Notes: generated by a model from the sequence alone, not told the origin. DNA of 64,000 nt from Rhizobium indicum (GCF_005862305.2 NZ_CP054021.1:2542001-2606000), one strand, 5' to 3'. Numbered from the stretch's first letter, positions 1 to 9,815 are shown. Numbers and translations: made by a program.

Positions 1-1
1 A

Positions 2-589
2 TATATCGGTACCATCAGCCAGGTGCCGCCGCAGTTTTCCGCTATCAAGATATCCGGTGAGCGCGCCTATGATCTGGCGCGAGAAGGCGAAACCGTCGAA
101 ATCCCCTCGCGTGAGGTCGATATCTTCCGGCTGACCTTGCTCGCCTGCCCGGACGCCGATAGCGCGCATTTCGAAGTGGAATGCGGCAAGGGTACCTATG
201 TCAGGGCGCTGGCGCGCGATTTCGGCCGCGAGCTCGGCTGCTACGGCCATGTGTCCGGGCTGCGGCGCACCTTCGTCGCGCCTTTCGCGGAAGAGGCCAT
301 GGTGCCGCTTGCGGATCTCGTGGCACTGGAGGCGATCGAGGATATGGACGAGCGCCTGGCGGCCCTCGACGCGCTGCTGATCAACACCTGCGAAGCGCTA
401 TCCTCCCTGCCCCATCTGGTCATCAATGACGACCAGGCGCACCGGCTGAAGATGGGCAACCCGATCCTGGTGCGTGGCCGCGATGCGCCGGTTGCCGAAA
501 GCGAAGCCTATGCGACGGCCCGCGGCAAGCTGATCGCGATCGGCGAGATCGGCCAGGGGGAGTTCCGCCCGAAGCGGGTTTTCGCCTGA
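2..589 (+). CDS. truB: tRNA pseudouridine(55) synthase TruB, 5' end outside the window
   Basis: C-terminal part of the enzyme that isomerises U55 of the T-loop of tRNAs to pseudouridine in the cytoplasm. The open frame runs through the left edge, so the start codon lies outside; codon phase begins at base 2. The segment [20 protein letters not shown] is the classic TruB active-site-side motif, followed by [12 protein letters not shown] and the C-terminal PUA-like extension ending in a basic KRVFA. The catalytic Asp region is upstream of the window. In alphaproteobacteria truB usually precedes rpsO and pnp in the infB-rbfA-truB-rpsO-pnp block; here one extra gene sits between truB and rpsO. 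Confidence 0.95.
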   Translation, partial: YIGTISQVPPQFSAIKISGERAYDLAREGETVEIPSREVDIFRLTLLACPDADSAHFEVECGKGTYVRALARDFGRELGCYGHVSGLRRTFVAPFAEEAMVPLADLVALEAIEDMDERLAALDALLINTCEALSSLPHLVINDDQAHRLKMGNPILVRGRDAPVAESEAYATARGKLIAIGEIGQGEFRPKRVFA

Positions 590-685
590 GCCTATCTGGC
601 TTTCTGACAACGACAGCGATTGTCAGCCGGTAGCGATGCGATATCTTCCCTGTCGGGCCATGGGGGCCCGACAGAGGGAAAGACT

Positions 686-1537
686 ATGCGTGGAACTGCT
701 ATCGGAATCCTGACGTTCTTTTCGATGTTGCTTGCCGTCACCGGCGCTCAATCCGCCGAGCGCTGGGCCGAGCTTCCGGCCTTTCCTTCGATGCCGGTGG
801 CAAAGACGAGCGGCATGGCCGAGGTGAACGACATCAAGATGTATTACGCCGAATACGGCGAAGGCGACCCGATCCTCTTCATCCATGGCGGTCTTGGAAA
901 TGCCGAGGTCTGGGGTCACCAGGTCGCCGATTTTGCCAAGGATCATCTGGTCATCGTTGCCGACAGCCGCGGACATGGGCGCTCGACGCGCAGCCAGCAG
1001 CCCTTCGGTTATGATCTGATGACATCGGATTATGTGGCACTTCTTGACTATCTGAAGATCGACAAGGTGACGCTTGTCGGATGGTCGGACGGCGGCATCA
1101 TCGGCATCAACATGGCGATGAAACACCCAGAAAAATTGACCCGCGTCATTGCCCAGGCAGCCAACGTCACAACAGACGGCGTCAAGGCTGACGTCATGGA
1201 CAATAAGACCTTCAACGACTACATCAACGTCGCCGGGGAGCAGTACCGGAAGCTTTCGCCGACGCCGAACGAATATGACGCCTTCGTCAAGCAGATCTCC
1301 GAAATGTGGGCAACCCAGCCGGCCTGGACGGCCGCCGATCTTGGCAAGATCTCGGTGCCGGTCACACTTGCCATCGGCGATCATGATGAAGCCGTAAAGC
1401 TCGACCATACGGAAATGATGGCAAAACAGATTCCGGGCGCCAAACTCGTCATCCTGAAAGATGTGAGCCATTTCGCCATGCTGCAGGATCCTGCAGCCTA
1501 TGACGGGATGATCCGGGGCGCCATGGCGGGCCGTTGA
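686..1537 (+). CDS. Exported alpha/beta-fold hydrolase
   Basis: 283-residue alpha/beta hydrolase with a hydrophobic N-terminal signal peptide (MRGTAIGILTFFSMLLAVTG, cleavage probably after AQSA), so it is probably periplasmic. Visible features are the oxyanion segment HGGLG, the nucleophile elbow GWSDGG, the acid region GDHDEAV and the catalytic His in VSHFAML, which together complete a Ser-Asp-His triad. Substrate cannot be read from sequence; esterase or lactonase activity is typical of the family. The start at 686 is chosen because it has an AGAGGGAAAG ribosome site and begins the signal peptide; an upstream in-frame start would bury the signal. It sits between truB and rpsO, an unusual place. 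Confidence 0.85.
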   Translation: MRGTAIGILTFFSMLLAVTGAQSAERWAELPAFPSMPVAKTSGMAEVNDIKMYYAEYGEGDPILFIHGGLGNAEVWGHQVADFAKDHLVIVADSRGHGRSTRSQQPFGYDLMTSDYVALLDYLKIDKVTLVGWSDGGIIGINMAMKHPEKLTRVIAQAANVTTDGVKADVMDNKTFNDYINVAGEQYRKLSPTPNEYDAFVKQISEMWATQPAWTAADLGKISVPVTLAIGDHDEAVKLDHTEMMAKQIPGAKLVILKDVSHFAMLQDPAAYDGMIRGAMAGR

Positions 1538-1689
1538 AGCCGCCAAGGACGACCCCTCTTTCCATTGATCCATATTTGGTTTATAGGCAGCGCCAGCATC
1601 GGGTACGCCCGTTTGCATTCACGGCCAAAGCTGGACGACATCCCGGCTTTTGGCGACTTTAATCTCCTCCTCTTAGAAAGGATCACCCG

Positions 1690-1959
1690 ATGTCGATCAC
1701 TGCTGAGCGCAAGTCTGCGCTGATCAAGGAATATGCGACCGTTGAAGGCGATACCGGTTCTCCGGAAGTCCAGGTCGCGATCTTGACCGAACGCATCAAC
1801 AACCTGACCGAACACTTCAAGGACCACAAGAAGGATAACCATTCCCGCCGTGGCCTGCTGACGATGGTTTCGAGCCGCCGCTCGCTTCTTGATTATCTCA
1901 AGAAGAAGGATGAAGGCCGCTATTCCAAGCTGATCACCAGCCTGGGTATCCGCCGCTAA
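1690..1959 (+). CDS. rpsO: 30S ribosomal protein S15
   Basis: 89-residue S15, the normal family length. It binds the central domain of 16S rRNA early in small-subunit assembly. The typical blocks are all present: [61 protein letters not shown] and [12 protein letters not shown] at the end. A ribosome-binding site AGAAAGGAT precedes the ATG. Followed immediately by a strong GC hairpin and then pnp, the conserved rpsO-pnp order. Confidence 0.98.
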   Translation: MSITAERKSALIKEYATVEGDTGSPEVQVAILTERINNLTEHFKDHKKDNHSRRGLLTMVSSRRSLLDYLKKKDEGRYSKLITSLGIRR

Positions 1960-1964
1960 GATTG

Positions 1965-2003
1965 TCCGGCGGGCGCTTTCCGAGCGCCCGCCGGATCCTG
2001 TTT
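1965..2003 (+). terminator. Perfect 13-bp hairpin downstream of rpsO
   Basis: TCCGGCGGGCGCT at 1965-1977 is perfectly complementary to 1983-1995 with a 5-nt loop, followed by a short T-containing tail (TCCTGTTTC). It starts 5 nt after the rpsO stop. It could be a terminator or, as in other rpsO-pnp operons, a processing/attenuation hairpin between the two genes. The weak T-tract argues for partial termination. Confidence 0.6.
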
Positions 2004-2307
2004 CGGGACACGGCTCCCGATGAAATGTTCCAACCGCGCCCTATCTTTTAGCGGTGGAAAGACCGGCAGACCCGGATGGGCCGGTTCTGCCAAACCAACC
2101 GTTGACCTGTCATGGGGCAGGATTGCCGGATGCTTTCGGCCAAGGCTTGTCAGTGAGCTTTGGCCCGGTTTCTCAGGAACGCCTGAGGAAACCGAGGATG
2201 AAAGCCTCCCGTTGTCTTGCCCGTGATACGTCACATTGATTGCGGTCGACTGTGCGCTGCGCCTTGATATCGGCGATGGCGCGTGCTCCCGCATTGAAGG
2301 ACAAGAC
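1996..2307 (+). other. rpsO-pnp intergenic leader, no gene
   Basis: About 310 nt with no credible coding frame. It should hold the pnp leader and probably a pnp promoter. One possible stem pairs GGCAGA (2065-2070) with TCTGCC (2086-2091). In enterobacteria the pnp leader hairpin mediates RNase III/PNPase autoregulation; whether this leader does the same cannot be seen from the sequence. Confidence 0.4.
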
Positions 2308-4446
2308 ATGTTTGATACACACACAGTGGAAATCGAGTGGGCTGGCCGCCCGCTGAAACTCGAAACCGGCAAGATCGCCCGTCAGGCCGACGGCGCCGTT
2401 CTCGCCACCTACGGCGAAACCGTCGTTCTCGCCACCGTCGTCTCGGCCAAGGCGCCGAAGGCCGGCCAGGACTTCTTTCCGCTCACCGTCAACTACCAGG
2501 AAAAGACCTATGCGGCCGGCAAGATCCCCGGCGGCTACTTCAAGCGCGAAGGCCGTCCGAGCGAAAAGGAAACCCTGGTTTCCCGCCTGATCGACCGCCC
2601 GATCCGCCCGCTTTTCCCTGAGGGCTACAAGAACGACACGCAGGTTGTCGTTACCGTTATCCAGCATGACCTCGAAAACGATCCCGACGTGCTGTCGATG
2701 GTTGCCACCTCGGCTGCGCTGACGCTGTCCGGCATTCCCTTCATGGGCCCGGTCGGCGGTGCGCGCGTCGGCTACATCAACGGCGAATACGTTCTCAACC
2801 CGCATCTCGACGAGATGGACGAATCGAGCCTCGACCTCGTCGTCGCCGGCACCTATGACGCCGTCCTGATGGTGGAATCCGAAGCCACGGAACTTAACGA
2901 AGACGTCATGCTCGGCGCCGTCATGTTCGGCCACAAGGGTTTCCAGCCGGTTCTCGACGCGATCATCAAACTCGCCGAAGTGGCCGCCAAGGAGCCGCGC
3001 GACTTCCAGCCGGCAGACTACTCCGCTCTCGAAACCGAAATGCTCGGCCTTGCCGAAGGTGAACTTCGCGAAGCCTACAAGATCACCCAGAAGGCCGACC
3101 GCTACGCCGCCGTCGACGCCGTCAAGGCGAAGGTGAAGGCGCACTTCCTCCCCGAGGAAGGCGAAGCCCGGTACACACCCGAAGAAGTCGGCGCGATCTT
3201 CAAGCATCTGCAGGCGAAGATCGTCCGCTGGAACATCCTCGACACCAAGAGCCGCATCGACGGCCGCAACCTCGAAACCGTCCGTCCGATCGTTTCGGAA
3301 GTCGGTCTTCTGCCGCGCACCCACGGTTCGGCGCTGTTCACCCGCGGTGAAACCCAGGCGATCGTGGTTGCCACCCTCGGCACCGGCGAAGACGAGCAGT
3401 ATGTCGACAGCCTGACGGGCATGTACAAGGAGCGCTTCCTGCTCCATTACAACTTCCCTCCCTACTCGGTTGGCGAGACCGGCCGCATGGGCTCCCCGGG
3501 TCGCCGCGAAATCGGCCACGGCAAGCTCGCATGGCGCGCGATCCGTCCGATGCTGCCGACGCCTGAGCAGTTCCCCTACACGCTGCGCGTCGTCTCCGAG
3601 ATCACCGAGTCGAATGGCTCGTCCTCGATGGCGACCGTCTGCGGTACCTCACTCGCTCTGATGGACGCCGGCGTTCCGCTGGCAAAGCCGGTTGCCGGTA
3701 TCGCCATGGGTCTGATCCTGGAAGGCGATCGCTTCGCTGTCCTCTCCGATATTCTCGGTGATGAAGACCACCTCGGCGATATGGACTTCAAGGTCGCCGG
3801 TACCGCCGACGGCATTACCTCGCTGCAGATGGACATCAAGATCACCGGTATCACCGAAGAGATCATGAAGGTCGCCCTTGGCCAAGCCCAAGGCGGTCGC
3901 GTCCACATCCTCGGCGAAATGTCCAAGGCCATCACCGAAAGCCGTGGCCAGCTCGGCGAATTCGCTCCGCGCATCGAAGTCATGAACATCCCGGTCGACA
4001 AGATCCGTGAAGTCATCGGCTCGGGCGGCAAGGTCATTCGCGAAATCGTCGAAAAGACCGGCGCGAAGATCAACATCGAGGACGACGGCACCGTCAAGAT
4101 CGCTTCGTCCTCCGGCAAGGAGATCGAAGCGGCCCGCAAGTGGATCCACTCGATCGTTGCCGAACCTGAAATCGGCCAGGTCTACGAAGGCACGGTCGTC
4201 AAGACCGCCGACTTCGGCGCCTTCGTCAACTTCTTCGGCGCCCGCGACGGCCTCGTCCACATCTCGCAGCTTGCTTCCGAGCGTGTTGCCAAGACCCAGG
4301 ACGTCGTCAAGGAAGGCGACAAGGTCTGGGTCAAGCTGCTCGGCTTCGACGAACGCGGCAAGGTTCGCCTGTCGATGAAGGTCGTCGACCAGGCCACCGG
4401 CCAGGAAATCCCGAACGAGAAGAAGAAGGAAGAAGCGGCCGAATAA
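2308..4446 (+). CDS. pnp: Polyribonucleotide nucleotidyltransferase (PNPase)
   Basis: 712-residue PNPase, a 3'-5' phosphorolytic exoribonuclease and degradosome partner. Domain order: RNase PH-like domain 1 (about 10-145), alpha-helical linker, RNase PH-like domain 2 (about 325-460, with [19 protein letters not shown] and the active-site region [20 protein letters not shown]), KH domain (about 557-615, containing [12 protein letters not shown]), S1 domain (about 622-690) and an acidic/lysine tail. The ATG at 2308 is preceded by GAAGGAC and gives the conserved N-terminus [22 protein letters not shown] rho-independent terminator follows 22 nt after the stop. Confidence 0.98.
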   Translation: MFDTHTVEIEWAGRPLKLETGKIARQADGAVLATYGETVVLATVVSAKAPKAGQDFFPLTVNYQEKTYAAGKIPGGYFKREGRPSEKETLVSRLIDRPIRPLFPEGYKNDTQVVVTVIQHDLENDPDVLSMVATSAALTLSGIPFMGPVGGARVGYINGEYVLNPHLDEMDESSLDLVVAGTYDAVLMVESEATELNEDVMLGAVMFGHKGFQPVLDAIIKLAEVAAKEPRDFQPADYSALETEMLGLAEGELREAYKITQKADRYAAVDAVKAKVKAHFLPEEGEARYTPEEVGAIFKHLQAKIVRWNILDTKSRIDGRNLETVRPIVSEVGLLPRTHGSALFTRGETQAIVVATLGTGEDEQYVDSLTGMYKERFLLHYNFPPYSVGETGRMGSPGRREIGHGKLAWRAIRPMLPTPEQFPYTLRVVSEITESNGSSSMATVCGTSLALMDAGVPLAKPVAGIAMGLILEGDRFAVLSDILGDEDHLGDMDFKVAGTADGITSLQMDIKITGITEEIMKVALGQAQGGRVHILGEMSKAITESRGQLGEFAPRIEVMNIPVDKIREVIGSGGKVIREIVEKTGAKINIEDDGTVKIASSSGKEIEAARKWIHSIVAEPEIGQVYEGTVVKTADFGAFVNFFGARDGLVHISQLASERVAKTQDVVKEGDKVWVKLLGFDERGKVRLSMKVVDQATGQEIPNEKKKEEAAE

Positions 4447-4468
4447 GCCGCCTTCCAGATTCAATACC

Positions 4469-4498
4469 GGGCGCGGGAATGCTTCCGCGCCCTTTTTT
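4469..4498 (+). terminator. Rho-independent terminator of pnp
   Basis: GGGCGCGG (4469-4476) pairs with CCGCGCCC (4485-4492) around an 8-nt loop, directly followed by six T residues (4493-4498). Classic intrinsic terminator. Confidence 0.9.
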
Positions 4499-4503
4499 GT
4501 ATC

Positions 4504-4614
4504 CTAAAGCGCGGCGCGATCCTTCAGATCGCTTACCGCACTTCAGGTCTTCGGTCTTGCGTGTGTCGTGCTCGCAAAACCGCCGAACACTTTTGCGCGA
4601 CATGCTTTAAGACG
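4504..4614. repeat. RIME-like palindromic intergenic element, copy 1
   Basis: Two imperfect palindromic modules. The left one begins CTAAAGCGCGGCGCGAT. The right one has GTGTCGTGCTCGCAAAAC facing TTTTGCGCGACATGC. The right module recurs at 9125-9175 and 9911-9957 with the same CAAAAC...CGACATGC core. It matches the general style of Rhizobium-specific intergenic mosaic elements; the family name is from knowledge, the repetition is seen here. Confidence 0.65.
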
Positions 4615-4624
4615 AGACGAGACC

Positions 4625-5641
4625 ATGAGCAGCGAGACGCTGAAGACCCTGTTCCATCCCTTTGCCAGCGGCACAGTCGCGGCGCCCGGCGAGGGCGAGC
4701 GCGTGCTCTTCCTCGGCGCCGAGGCAGGCTTTGCGCTGCCGGAAGGCTTTGCCGCCTCGCTCAGCGCCGTCCAGGGCTTCCGGCCGCTCTATCGCCAGCT
4801 GCTGGCGCAGCGGATCGAAGCGAAGCCGGAGATCGACGGCGAGGACTACGATGCGGCTCTGGTGCTCTGCACCAAGCACAAGGGCGAGAACGAGGCCAAT
4901 CTCGCCGCTGCGATCGCCCGCACGCGGCTCGGCGGCCTGATCGTCATTGCCGGCGCCAAGGAAGACGGCATCCAGCCACTGCGCAAGCGGATGGAAGGTT
5001 TCAATCTCGCCGTCGACCATATGCCGAAATATCATGGCGTCGCCTTCTGGTTTGGCCGGCCGGCGGATGCCGACGAGATTATCTCCAAGCTGGCAAAGGC
5101 GCCGGTGCGCGTCGACGGTCGTTTCCAAGCGACTCCAGGCATGTTCTCGCATGACCGCATCGATGCCGGATCGGAGCTGCTCGCCTCGCGCCTGCCTGAG
5201 GATTTCACCGGCGACGTTGCGGATTTCGGCGCCGGATGGGGCTATCTCTCCGTCGAGCAGGCGCAGAAGTCGCGTGGACTGACGCGCCTCGACCTCTACG
5301 AGGCCGACCACGCGGCTCTGGAGGCTGCCAGGGATAATCTGGCTAAGAACTGCCCGAACGCGCCTGCACGCTTCTTCTGGCACGATCTGGCGGGTGAGCC
5401 GGTCAAAGACAAATACGATCTCGTCATTATGAACCCGCCCTTCCATGAGGGACACGCGGCCGATCCGGCGCTCGGCCAGGCAATGATCAAGACGGCCGCA
5501 TCCGCCCTTCGCGGCGGCGGCCGCTTGATGCTCGTCGCCAATCGCGGCCTGCCTTACGAGCCCGTTCTGGCGGCAAATTTCAGGGAAAGCGGCGAAACCT
5601 GCCGCAACGCCCGGTTCAAGGTTCTCTGGGCGAAGAAATAA
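4625..5641 (+). CDS. Class I SAM-dependent methyltransferase, RsmC/RlmG type
   Basis: 338-residue protein with the two-module layout of RsmC-like rRNA guanine-N2 methyltransferases: a degenerate N-terminal half (about 1-165) and a catalytic C-terminal half. The SAM-binding glycine-rich segment is VADFGAGWGYLS, followed by the acidic LDLYEADHAALE and the N6/N2-methyltransferase signature MNPPFHEG (NPPF at 270-273). The likely job is m2G methylation of small-subunit rRNA. The exact target is inferred, since RlmG-like enzymes share these motifs. Start ATG 4625 chosen over an upstream in-frame TTG that would translate into the repeat element. Convergent with fabI across a shared terminator. Confidence 0.85.
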   Translation: MSSETLKTLFHPFASGTVAAPGEGERVLFLGAEAGFALPEGFAASLSAVQGFRPLYRQLLAQRIEAKPEIDGEDYDAALVLCTKHKGENEANLAAAIARTRLGGLIVIAGAKEDGIQPLRKRMEGFNLAVDHMPKYHGVAFWFGRPADADEIISKLAKAPVRVDGRFQATPGMFSHDRIDAGSELLASRLPEDFTGDVADFGAGWGYLSVEQAQKSRGLTRLDLYEADHAALEAARDNLAKNCPNAPARFFWHDLAGEPVKDKYDLVIMNPPFHEGHAADPALGQAMIKTAASALRGGGRLMLVANRGLPYEPVLAANFRESGETCRNARFKVLWAKK

Positions 5642-5680
5642 GCCTACGGGGCTTCGACGCTGATCCTATCATCGAACAAC

Positions 5681-5716
5681 AAAAAGGCCGGGCGCATCAT
5701 CTGCGCACGGCCTTTG
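5681..5716. terminator. Bidirectional terminator between the methyltransferase gene and fabI
   Basis: AAAGGCCG (5683-5690) plus GCGCA pairs with TGCGC plus CGGCCTTT (5708-5715). The A-run on the left and T-run on the right make it usable on both strands. It lies between two convergent genes. Confidence 0.8.
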
Positions 5717-5737
5717 AGTTTCAAATGGGGTAGCCGT

Positions 5738-6544
5738 TTACTCGACGTCCGCCCTGCGCAGCGCTTCCAGCGTTGGCATGGAGGTGACGTTGAAGCCGGC
5801 GTCGACGAAGTGGATTTCGCCGGTGACGCCGGACGAAAGGTCGGAGAGCAGGTAGAGAGCCGAGCTGCCGACCTGATCGATGGTCACGGTCTTGCGCAGC
5901 GGCGCATTACGCTGGTTCCAGGAGAGGATCGCGCGCGCATCGGAGATACCAGCGCCGGCAAGCGTGCGGATCGGGCCGGCGGAAATGGCATTGACGCGGA
6001 TGCCGCGCGGGCCGTAATCGGCGGCGAGATAACGCACCGAAGCCTCGAGCGCTGCCTTGGCAACCCCCATGACGTTGTAGTTCGGGATGACGCGCGTCGA
6101 GCCATTATAGGTCAGCGTCAGCATCGCACCACCATCTTCCATCAACGGAGCGCAGCGCTTGGCGATCTCGGTGAAGGAGAAACAGGAAATGACCATGGTG
6201 CGGCTGAAATTCTCACGCGTCGTATCGGCGTAGAGACCCTTCAGCTCGTTCTTGTCGGAAAAGCCGATGGCATGGACGATGAAATCGAGCTTGCCCCAGC
6301 GCTCGCTTATCGCGTCGACGACGGCATCGACCGAGGCGATGTCCTCGACGTCGCAGGGCAGGACGAAATCCGAGCTGACCTCCGCAGCAAGCGGCTTGAC
6401 GCGCTTACCGAGCGCATCGCCTTGATAGGTGAAGGCGAGTTCCGCACCCTGTGCGGCGAGAGCTTTTGAAATTCCCCAGGCGATCGAGTGGTTGTTGGCG
6501 ACGCCCATGACGAGCCCGCGCTTACCCTGCATGATTCCCGTCAT
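5738..6544 (-). CDS. fabI: Enoyl-[acyl-carrier-protein] reductase (NADH), FabI type
   Basis: 268-residue short-chain reductase catalysing the last step of each fatty-acid elongation cycle, reduction of trans-2-enoyl-ACP, in the cytoplasm. The nucleotide-binding segment GLVMGVANNHSIAWGI and the FabI-type active site Tyr146, Tyr156 and Lys163 (YNVMGVAK) are present; FabI is the known triclosan target. Start at 6544 gives MTGIMQGKRG; the longer open frame upstream overlaps fabB. Begins 4 nt after the fabB stop, so it is co-transcribed with fabA and fabB. Confidence 0.96.
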   Translation of the reverse strand: MTGIMQGKRGLVMGVANNHSIAWGISKALAAQGAELAFTYQGDALGKRVKPLAAEVSSDFVLPCDVEDIASVDAVVDAISERWGKLDFIVHAIGFSDKNELKGLYADTTRENFSRTMVISCFSFTEIAKRCAPLMEDGGAMLTLTYNGSTRVIPNYNVMGVAKAALEASVRYLAADYGPRGIRVNAISAGPIRTLAGAGISDARAILSWNQRNAPLRKTVTIDQVGSSALYLLSDLSSGVTGEIHFVDAGFNVTSMPTLEALRRADVE

Positions 6545-6548
6545 ATTA

Positions 6549-7781
6549 TTATCCGTTATAGCGCTGGAAGACGAGCGTGGCGTTGGTGCCGCCGAAGCCG
6601 AAGGAATTGGAGAGGGCAATGTCGATCTTGGCGTCGTCGATACGCTTGCGCACAATCGGGACACCTTCGAATTCGGGATCGAGCTCGGTGATATGAGCGC
6701 TTTCGCCGATGAAGCCTTGCTGCATCATCAGCAGGGAATAGATCGATTCCTGCACGCCGGCAGCGCCGAGCGAATGGCCGGTCAGCGACTTGGTCGACTG
6801 GATATGCGGGATCTTCGAGCCGAACACTTCGCGGATGGCGCCGATTTCCTTGCTGTCGCCGACCGGCGTCGATGTGCCGTGGGTGTTGACGTAGTCGACG
6901 TCGCCTTTGACGGTGGCGAGCGCCTGGCGCATGCAGCGGATAGCGCCTTCGCCCGAAGGGGCAACCATGTCATAGCCATCAGAGGTTGCGCCGTAGCCGA
7001 CGATTTCGGCATAGATCTTCGCGCCGCGGGCCTTGGCGCGCTCCAGCTCCTCGAGCACCAGCACGCCAGCGCCGCCGGCGATGACGAAGCCGTCGCGGTT
7101 GACGTCATAGGCGCGCGAGGCGCTGTCCGGCGTGTCGTTGTACTTGGAGGACATGGCGCCCATGGCGTCGAATAGGTTGGACATCGTCCAGTCGAGATCC
7201 TCATGGCCGCCGGCGAACATCACGTCCTGCTTGCCCCACTGGATCATCTCGGCGGCGTTGCCGATGCAATGCGCCGACGTCGAGCAAGCCGACGAGATCG
7301 AATAATTGACGCCGTGGATCTTGAACCAGGTGGCGAGCGTGGCCGATGCGGTCGAGGACATCGCCTTCGGCACGGCGAAGGGGCCGATGCGCTTCGGGCT
7401 GTTATTTTTTATGGTGATCTCGGCAGCCTCGATCAGGGTGCGGGTGGACGGACCGCCGGAGCCCATGATGATGCCGGTACGCTCGTTCTGAGCGTAGTCT
7501 TTCTCTTCCAGGCCGGAATCGGCTAGTGCCTGTTTCATGGCCACATGGTTCCAGGCGCCGCCCTGCGACAGGAAACGCATGGCGCGGCGGTCGACCAGTT
7601 CGGCAAGTTCCGCCGAACCGAGCTTCGGACTGCCCCAGACCTGGCACTTGAACCCATGTTCGGCGAAATCGCTCGAAAAGGAGATACCCGACTTTGCCTG
7701 CCGCAAGGATTCGGTGACTTCGGCCGCGTCGTTTCCGATCGAGGACACGACACCCAGACCTGTGACAACTACCCGTCTCAT
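6549..7781 (-). CDS. fabB: 3-oxoacyl-[acyl-carrier-protein] synthase I
   Basis: 410-residue condensing enzyme of unsaturated fatty acid synthesis. The thiolase fold and the Cys-His-His triad are visible: Cys166 in [10 protein letters not shown], His301 in [11 protein letters not shown], and Lys331/His336 in [12 protein letters not shown]. Start [14 protein letters not shown] is typical. It lies between fabA and fabI in one minus-strand operon. FabA and FabB work together: FabA makes cis-3-decenoyl-ACP and FabB elongates it. Confidence 0.96.
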   Translation of the reverse strand: MRRVVVTGLGVVSSIGNDAAEVTESLRQAKSGISFSSDFAEHGFKCQVWGSPKLGSAELAELVDRRAMRFLSQGGAWNHVAMKQALADSGLEEKDYAQNERTGIIMGSGGPSTRTLIEAAEITIKNNSPKRIGPFAVPKAMSSTASATLATWFKIHGVNYSISSACSTSAHCIGNAAEMIQWGKQDVMFAGGHEDLDWTMSNLFDAMGAMSSKYNDTPDSASRAYDVNRDGFVIAGGAGVLVLEELERAKARGAKIYAEIVGYGATSDGYDMVAPSGEGAIRCMRQALATVKGDVDYVNTHGTSTPVGDSKEIGAIREVFGSKIPHIQSTKSLTGHSLGAAGVQESIYSLLMMQQGFIGESAHITELDPEFEGVPIVRKRIDDAKIDIALSNSFGFGGTNATLVFQRYNG

Positions 7782-7826
7782 CTGATCAAACCTTTGTTGT
7801 TTTCGTCAGCCACTCGAAATGCGGTT

Positions 7827-8342
7827 TCAGGCCGTCTTGTCTTTCGATAGACCGACGCGAAGGTCGGCCGCCTGATATATGGTCTCGCCGTCCGCCTTTA
7901 GCCAGCCGTCGGCCGTGCCGAGGACCAGACGGCCGCGCATGACACGCTTGAAGTCGATGCCATATTGGATCAGCTTCGTCTGTGGCCGGACCATGCCCTT
8001 GAATTTCACTTCGCCGGTCGAAAGTGCCATGCCGCGGCCTTCTTCGCCGAGCCAACCCAGAAAGAAACCGGTCAGCTGCCACATGCCGTCGAGACCGAGG
8101 CAGCCCGGCATGATCGGATTGCCTTCGAAATGGCAGGGGAAATACCAGTCGTCCGGGCGTACGTCATATTCGGCCCGGAGGTAGCCCTTATCGAAAGTGC
8201 CGCCCGTTTCGGAAATGTCCGTGATGCGGTGAACCATCAGCATGGGCGGCAGGGGCAGCTGCGCATTGCCGGGGCCGAACAGCTCGCCATGTGCGCAAGC
8301 GATGAGTTCTTCATACGAGAAGCTGGACTGTCTGGTCGTCAT
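7827..8342 (-). CDS. fabA: 3-hydroxydecanoyl-ACP dehydratase / trans-2-decenoyl-ACP isomerase
   Basis: 171-residue bifunctional dehydratase/isomerase, the branch point of anaerobic-type unsaturated fatty acid synthesis. Active-site His71 ([17 protein letters not shown]) and Asp85 are both present and the length is normal. It is the first gene of fabA-fabB-fabI, with 45 nt before fabB. It is divergent from irr across about 300 nt, an arrangement familiar in Rhizobiaceae. Confidence 0.96.
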   Translation of the reverse strand: MTTRQSSFSYEELIACAHGELFGPGNAQLPLPPMLMVHRITDISETGGTFDKGYLRAEYDVRPDDWYFPCHFEGNPIMPGCLGLDGMWQLTGFFLGWLGEEGRGMALSTGEVKFKGMVRPQTKLIQYGIDFKRVMRGRLVLGTADGWLKADGETIYQAADLRVGLSKDKTA

Positions 8343-8643
8343 AAAGTTTCTTTTTCCCCCCGCGTCAAGCCGATGGATGTGAACGTGTAGTCCAAGTTCT
8401 TCAGAAAATGAAGCACAAGCAAGGCAGCTTCATTCATCGCCCCGGACCAGGCTTGCGCCATTATTTGGTGGTCGCATACAGGAAGGCTAGGGCTGGGACC
8501 AGACCTATTTGCGTCAAAAGCCCGTTTTTGCCGCGTTTATCAGGCTCCCGTCCCCATTGAACTATTGAAAGGCTCCGATGCAAAAGTTATACCGCTTAAA
8601 GAAACATGATTGCTTTATGCCAGAATAACCGGAGTTGGTTTTG
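8343..8643. promoter_or_regulatory. Divergent fabA / irr promoter region
   Basis: 300 nt with no coding frame. On the plus strand TTGAAA (8565-8570) and TATACC (8588-8593) are separated by 17 nt and make a plausible vegetative promoter for irr, whose ribosome site GGAG is at 8631-8634. I did not find a convincing FabR-like or iron-control box by eye. Confidence 0.45.
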
Positions 8644-9063
8644 ATGACGGGTGCATTCCCGATCGCAATAGAGGTAAGGCTGCGCGGTGCAGGCCTGCGC
8701 CCCACCCGCCAGCGCGTCGCGCTCGGCGACCTCCTTTTTGCCAAGGGCGACCGGCATTTGACCGTCGAGGAACTGCATGAAGAGGCGGTTGCCGCCGGCG
8801 TGCCGGTGTCCTTGGCAACCGTCTACAACACGCTGCACCAATTCACGGAAGCCGGTCTCATCCGCGTTCTCGCCGTCGAGAGCGCCAAGACCTATTTCGA
8901 CACCAATGTTTCCGACCATCACCATTTCTTCGTCGAAGGCGAAAACGAGGTGCTCGACATTCCCGTCAGCAACCTGACGATCGCCAATCTGCCGGAACCG
9001 CCTGAGGGCATGGAGATCGCCCATGTCGACGTGGTGATCCGCCTGCGGGCGAAGCAGGGCTGA
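8644..9063 (+). CDS. irr: Iron response regulator Irr (Fur family)
   Basis: 139-residue Fur-superfamily repressor. In rhizobia Irr represses iron-consuming functions, including haem synthesis, when iron is low and is inactivated by haem. The winged-helix DNA-binding domain covers about 15-85 (LRPTRQRVALGDLLF, SLATVYNTLHQFTEAGLI) and is followed by the haem-binding His cluster SDHHHFF (92-94). There is no N-terminal Cys-Pro haem regulatory motif as in the Bradyrhizobium protein, as expected for Rhizobium Irr. Start ATG 8644 has GGAG 9 nt upstream. Confidence 0.93.
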   Translation: MTGAFPIAIEVRLRGAGLRPTRQRVALGDLLFAKGDRHLTVEELHEEAVAAGVPVSLATVYNTLHQFTEAGLIRVLAVESAKTYFDTNVSDHHHFFVEGENEVLDIPVSNLTIANLPEPPEGMEIAHVDVVIRLRAKQG

Positions 9064-9071
9064 CGACACCT

Positions 9072-9176
9072 CTAAAGCGTCGCGCCGAATCGGCCTCATG
9101 CGACGCCCTTTAGATCTTTGTTTTTATGCATGTCGTTGTCCCAAAACCGCTGCGCGTTTTTGGCGACATGCATTAG
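9072..9176. repeat. RIME-like element, copy 2 (two palindromic modules)
   Basis: Module 1: CTAAAGCGTCGC at the left pairs with GCGACGCCCTTTAG at about 9100-9113. Module 2: TGCATGTCG...CAAAAACCG-type arm pairs with GCGTTTTTGGCGACATGCA, ending near 9175. It sits between irr and the minus-strand membrane protein gene, so it could also act as a convergent terminator. Confidence 0.7.
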
Positions 9177-9179
9177 GCC

Positions 9180-9815
9180 TCACATGACATCGTCGGGATG
9201 CCGGCCGGGCTTGTGCCTGTAGGTCGGGAAGGTCCAGCCGAACCACAAGGCCCCACCACGGACGGCAAAGGCGGCCACGACGCCGCAGGCAGACGCCAGA
9301 TAGAGCTGCATTCCGAGCGCATTGGCAGCCGTGAACACGCCGGCGCCGATAAGAGCTGCGGTTACGTAAATTTCCGGCCGCAACAGCACCGAAGGCTCGT
9401 TTGCCATCAGATCGCGCAGGATGCCGCCGAAGGTCGCCGTCAGCGTGCCGGTGACGATCGCAATCGTGGGCGAACCGGTGGCGGCGAGGCCCTTGGCGGC
9501 GCCGATCACGCAATAGGCGGCAAGGCCGATCGCATCCAGCCAGATCAGCAGGCGATAGCGCGATTCCAGCAGGTGGGCAGTGAAGAAAACAATGACGCCC
9601 ACGATGCAGCAGACGAGGATATAGGCGGGGTTCAGCACCCAGAAGACCGGCACGCGGCCGAGCACGATATCGCGCACGGTGCCGCCGCCCGTTCCCGTCA
9701 CCATGGCGAAAAACAAAAAGCCGATCAGGTCCAGTTGCTTGCGCGAGGCGGCGAGCGCGCCTGTTGCGGCAAACAGCGCAATGCCGGCATAATCGAGATA
9801 GACGAGCAAGGACAT
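9180..9815 (-). CDS. TRIC/UPF0126 family cation-channel-like membrane protein
   Basis: 211-residue integral membrane protein with about six or seven hydrophobic helices and two homologous halves carrying the repeated glycine signatures FFAMVTGTGGGTVRDIVLGR (about 36-55) and TLTATFGGILRDLM (about 120-135). This is the bacterial TRIC (trimeric intracellular cation channel) / YicG pattern, which forms K+-permeable trimers in studied members; physiological role here unknown. Start at 9815 (MSLLVYLDYAGIALF) is chosen because further upstream the frame runs through a repeat element and lacks hydrophobic content. Confidence 0.85.
   Translation of the reverse strand: MSLLVYLDYAGIALFAATGALAASRKQLDLIGFLFFAMVTGTGGGTVRDIVLGRVPVFWVLNPAYILVCCIVGVIVFFTAHLLESRYRLLIWLDAIGLAAYCVIGAAKGLAATGSPTIAIVTGTLTATFGGILRDLMANEPSVLLRPEIYVTAALIGAGVFTAANALGMQLYLASACGVVAAFAVRGGALWFGWTFPTYRHKPGRHPDDVM

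Noticed and set aside
2173..3519. 448-codon open frame on the minus strand inside pnp
   Set aside because: It is the antisense shadow of a GC-rich, highly conserved gene. Its product is rich in repeated Asp/Val/Gly/Arg patterns without any domain.
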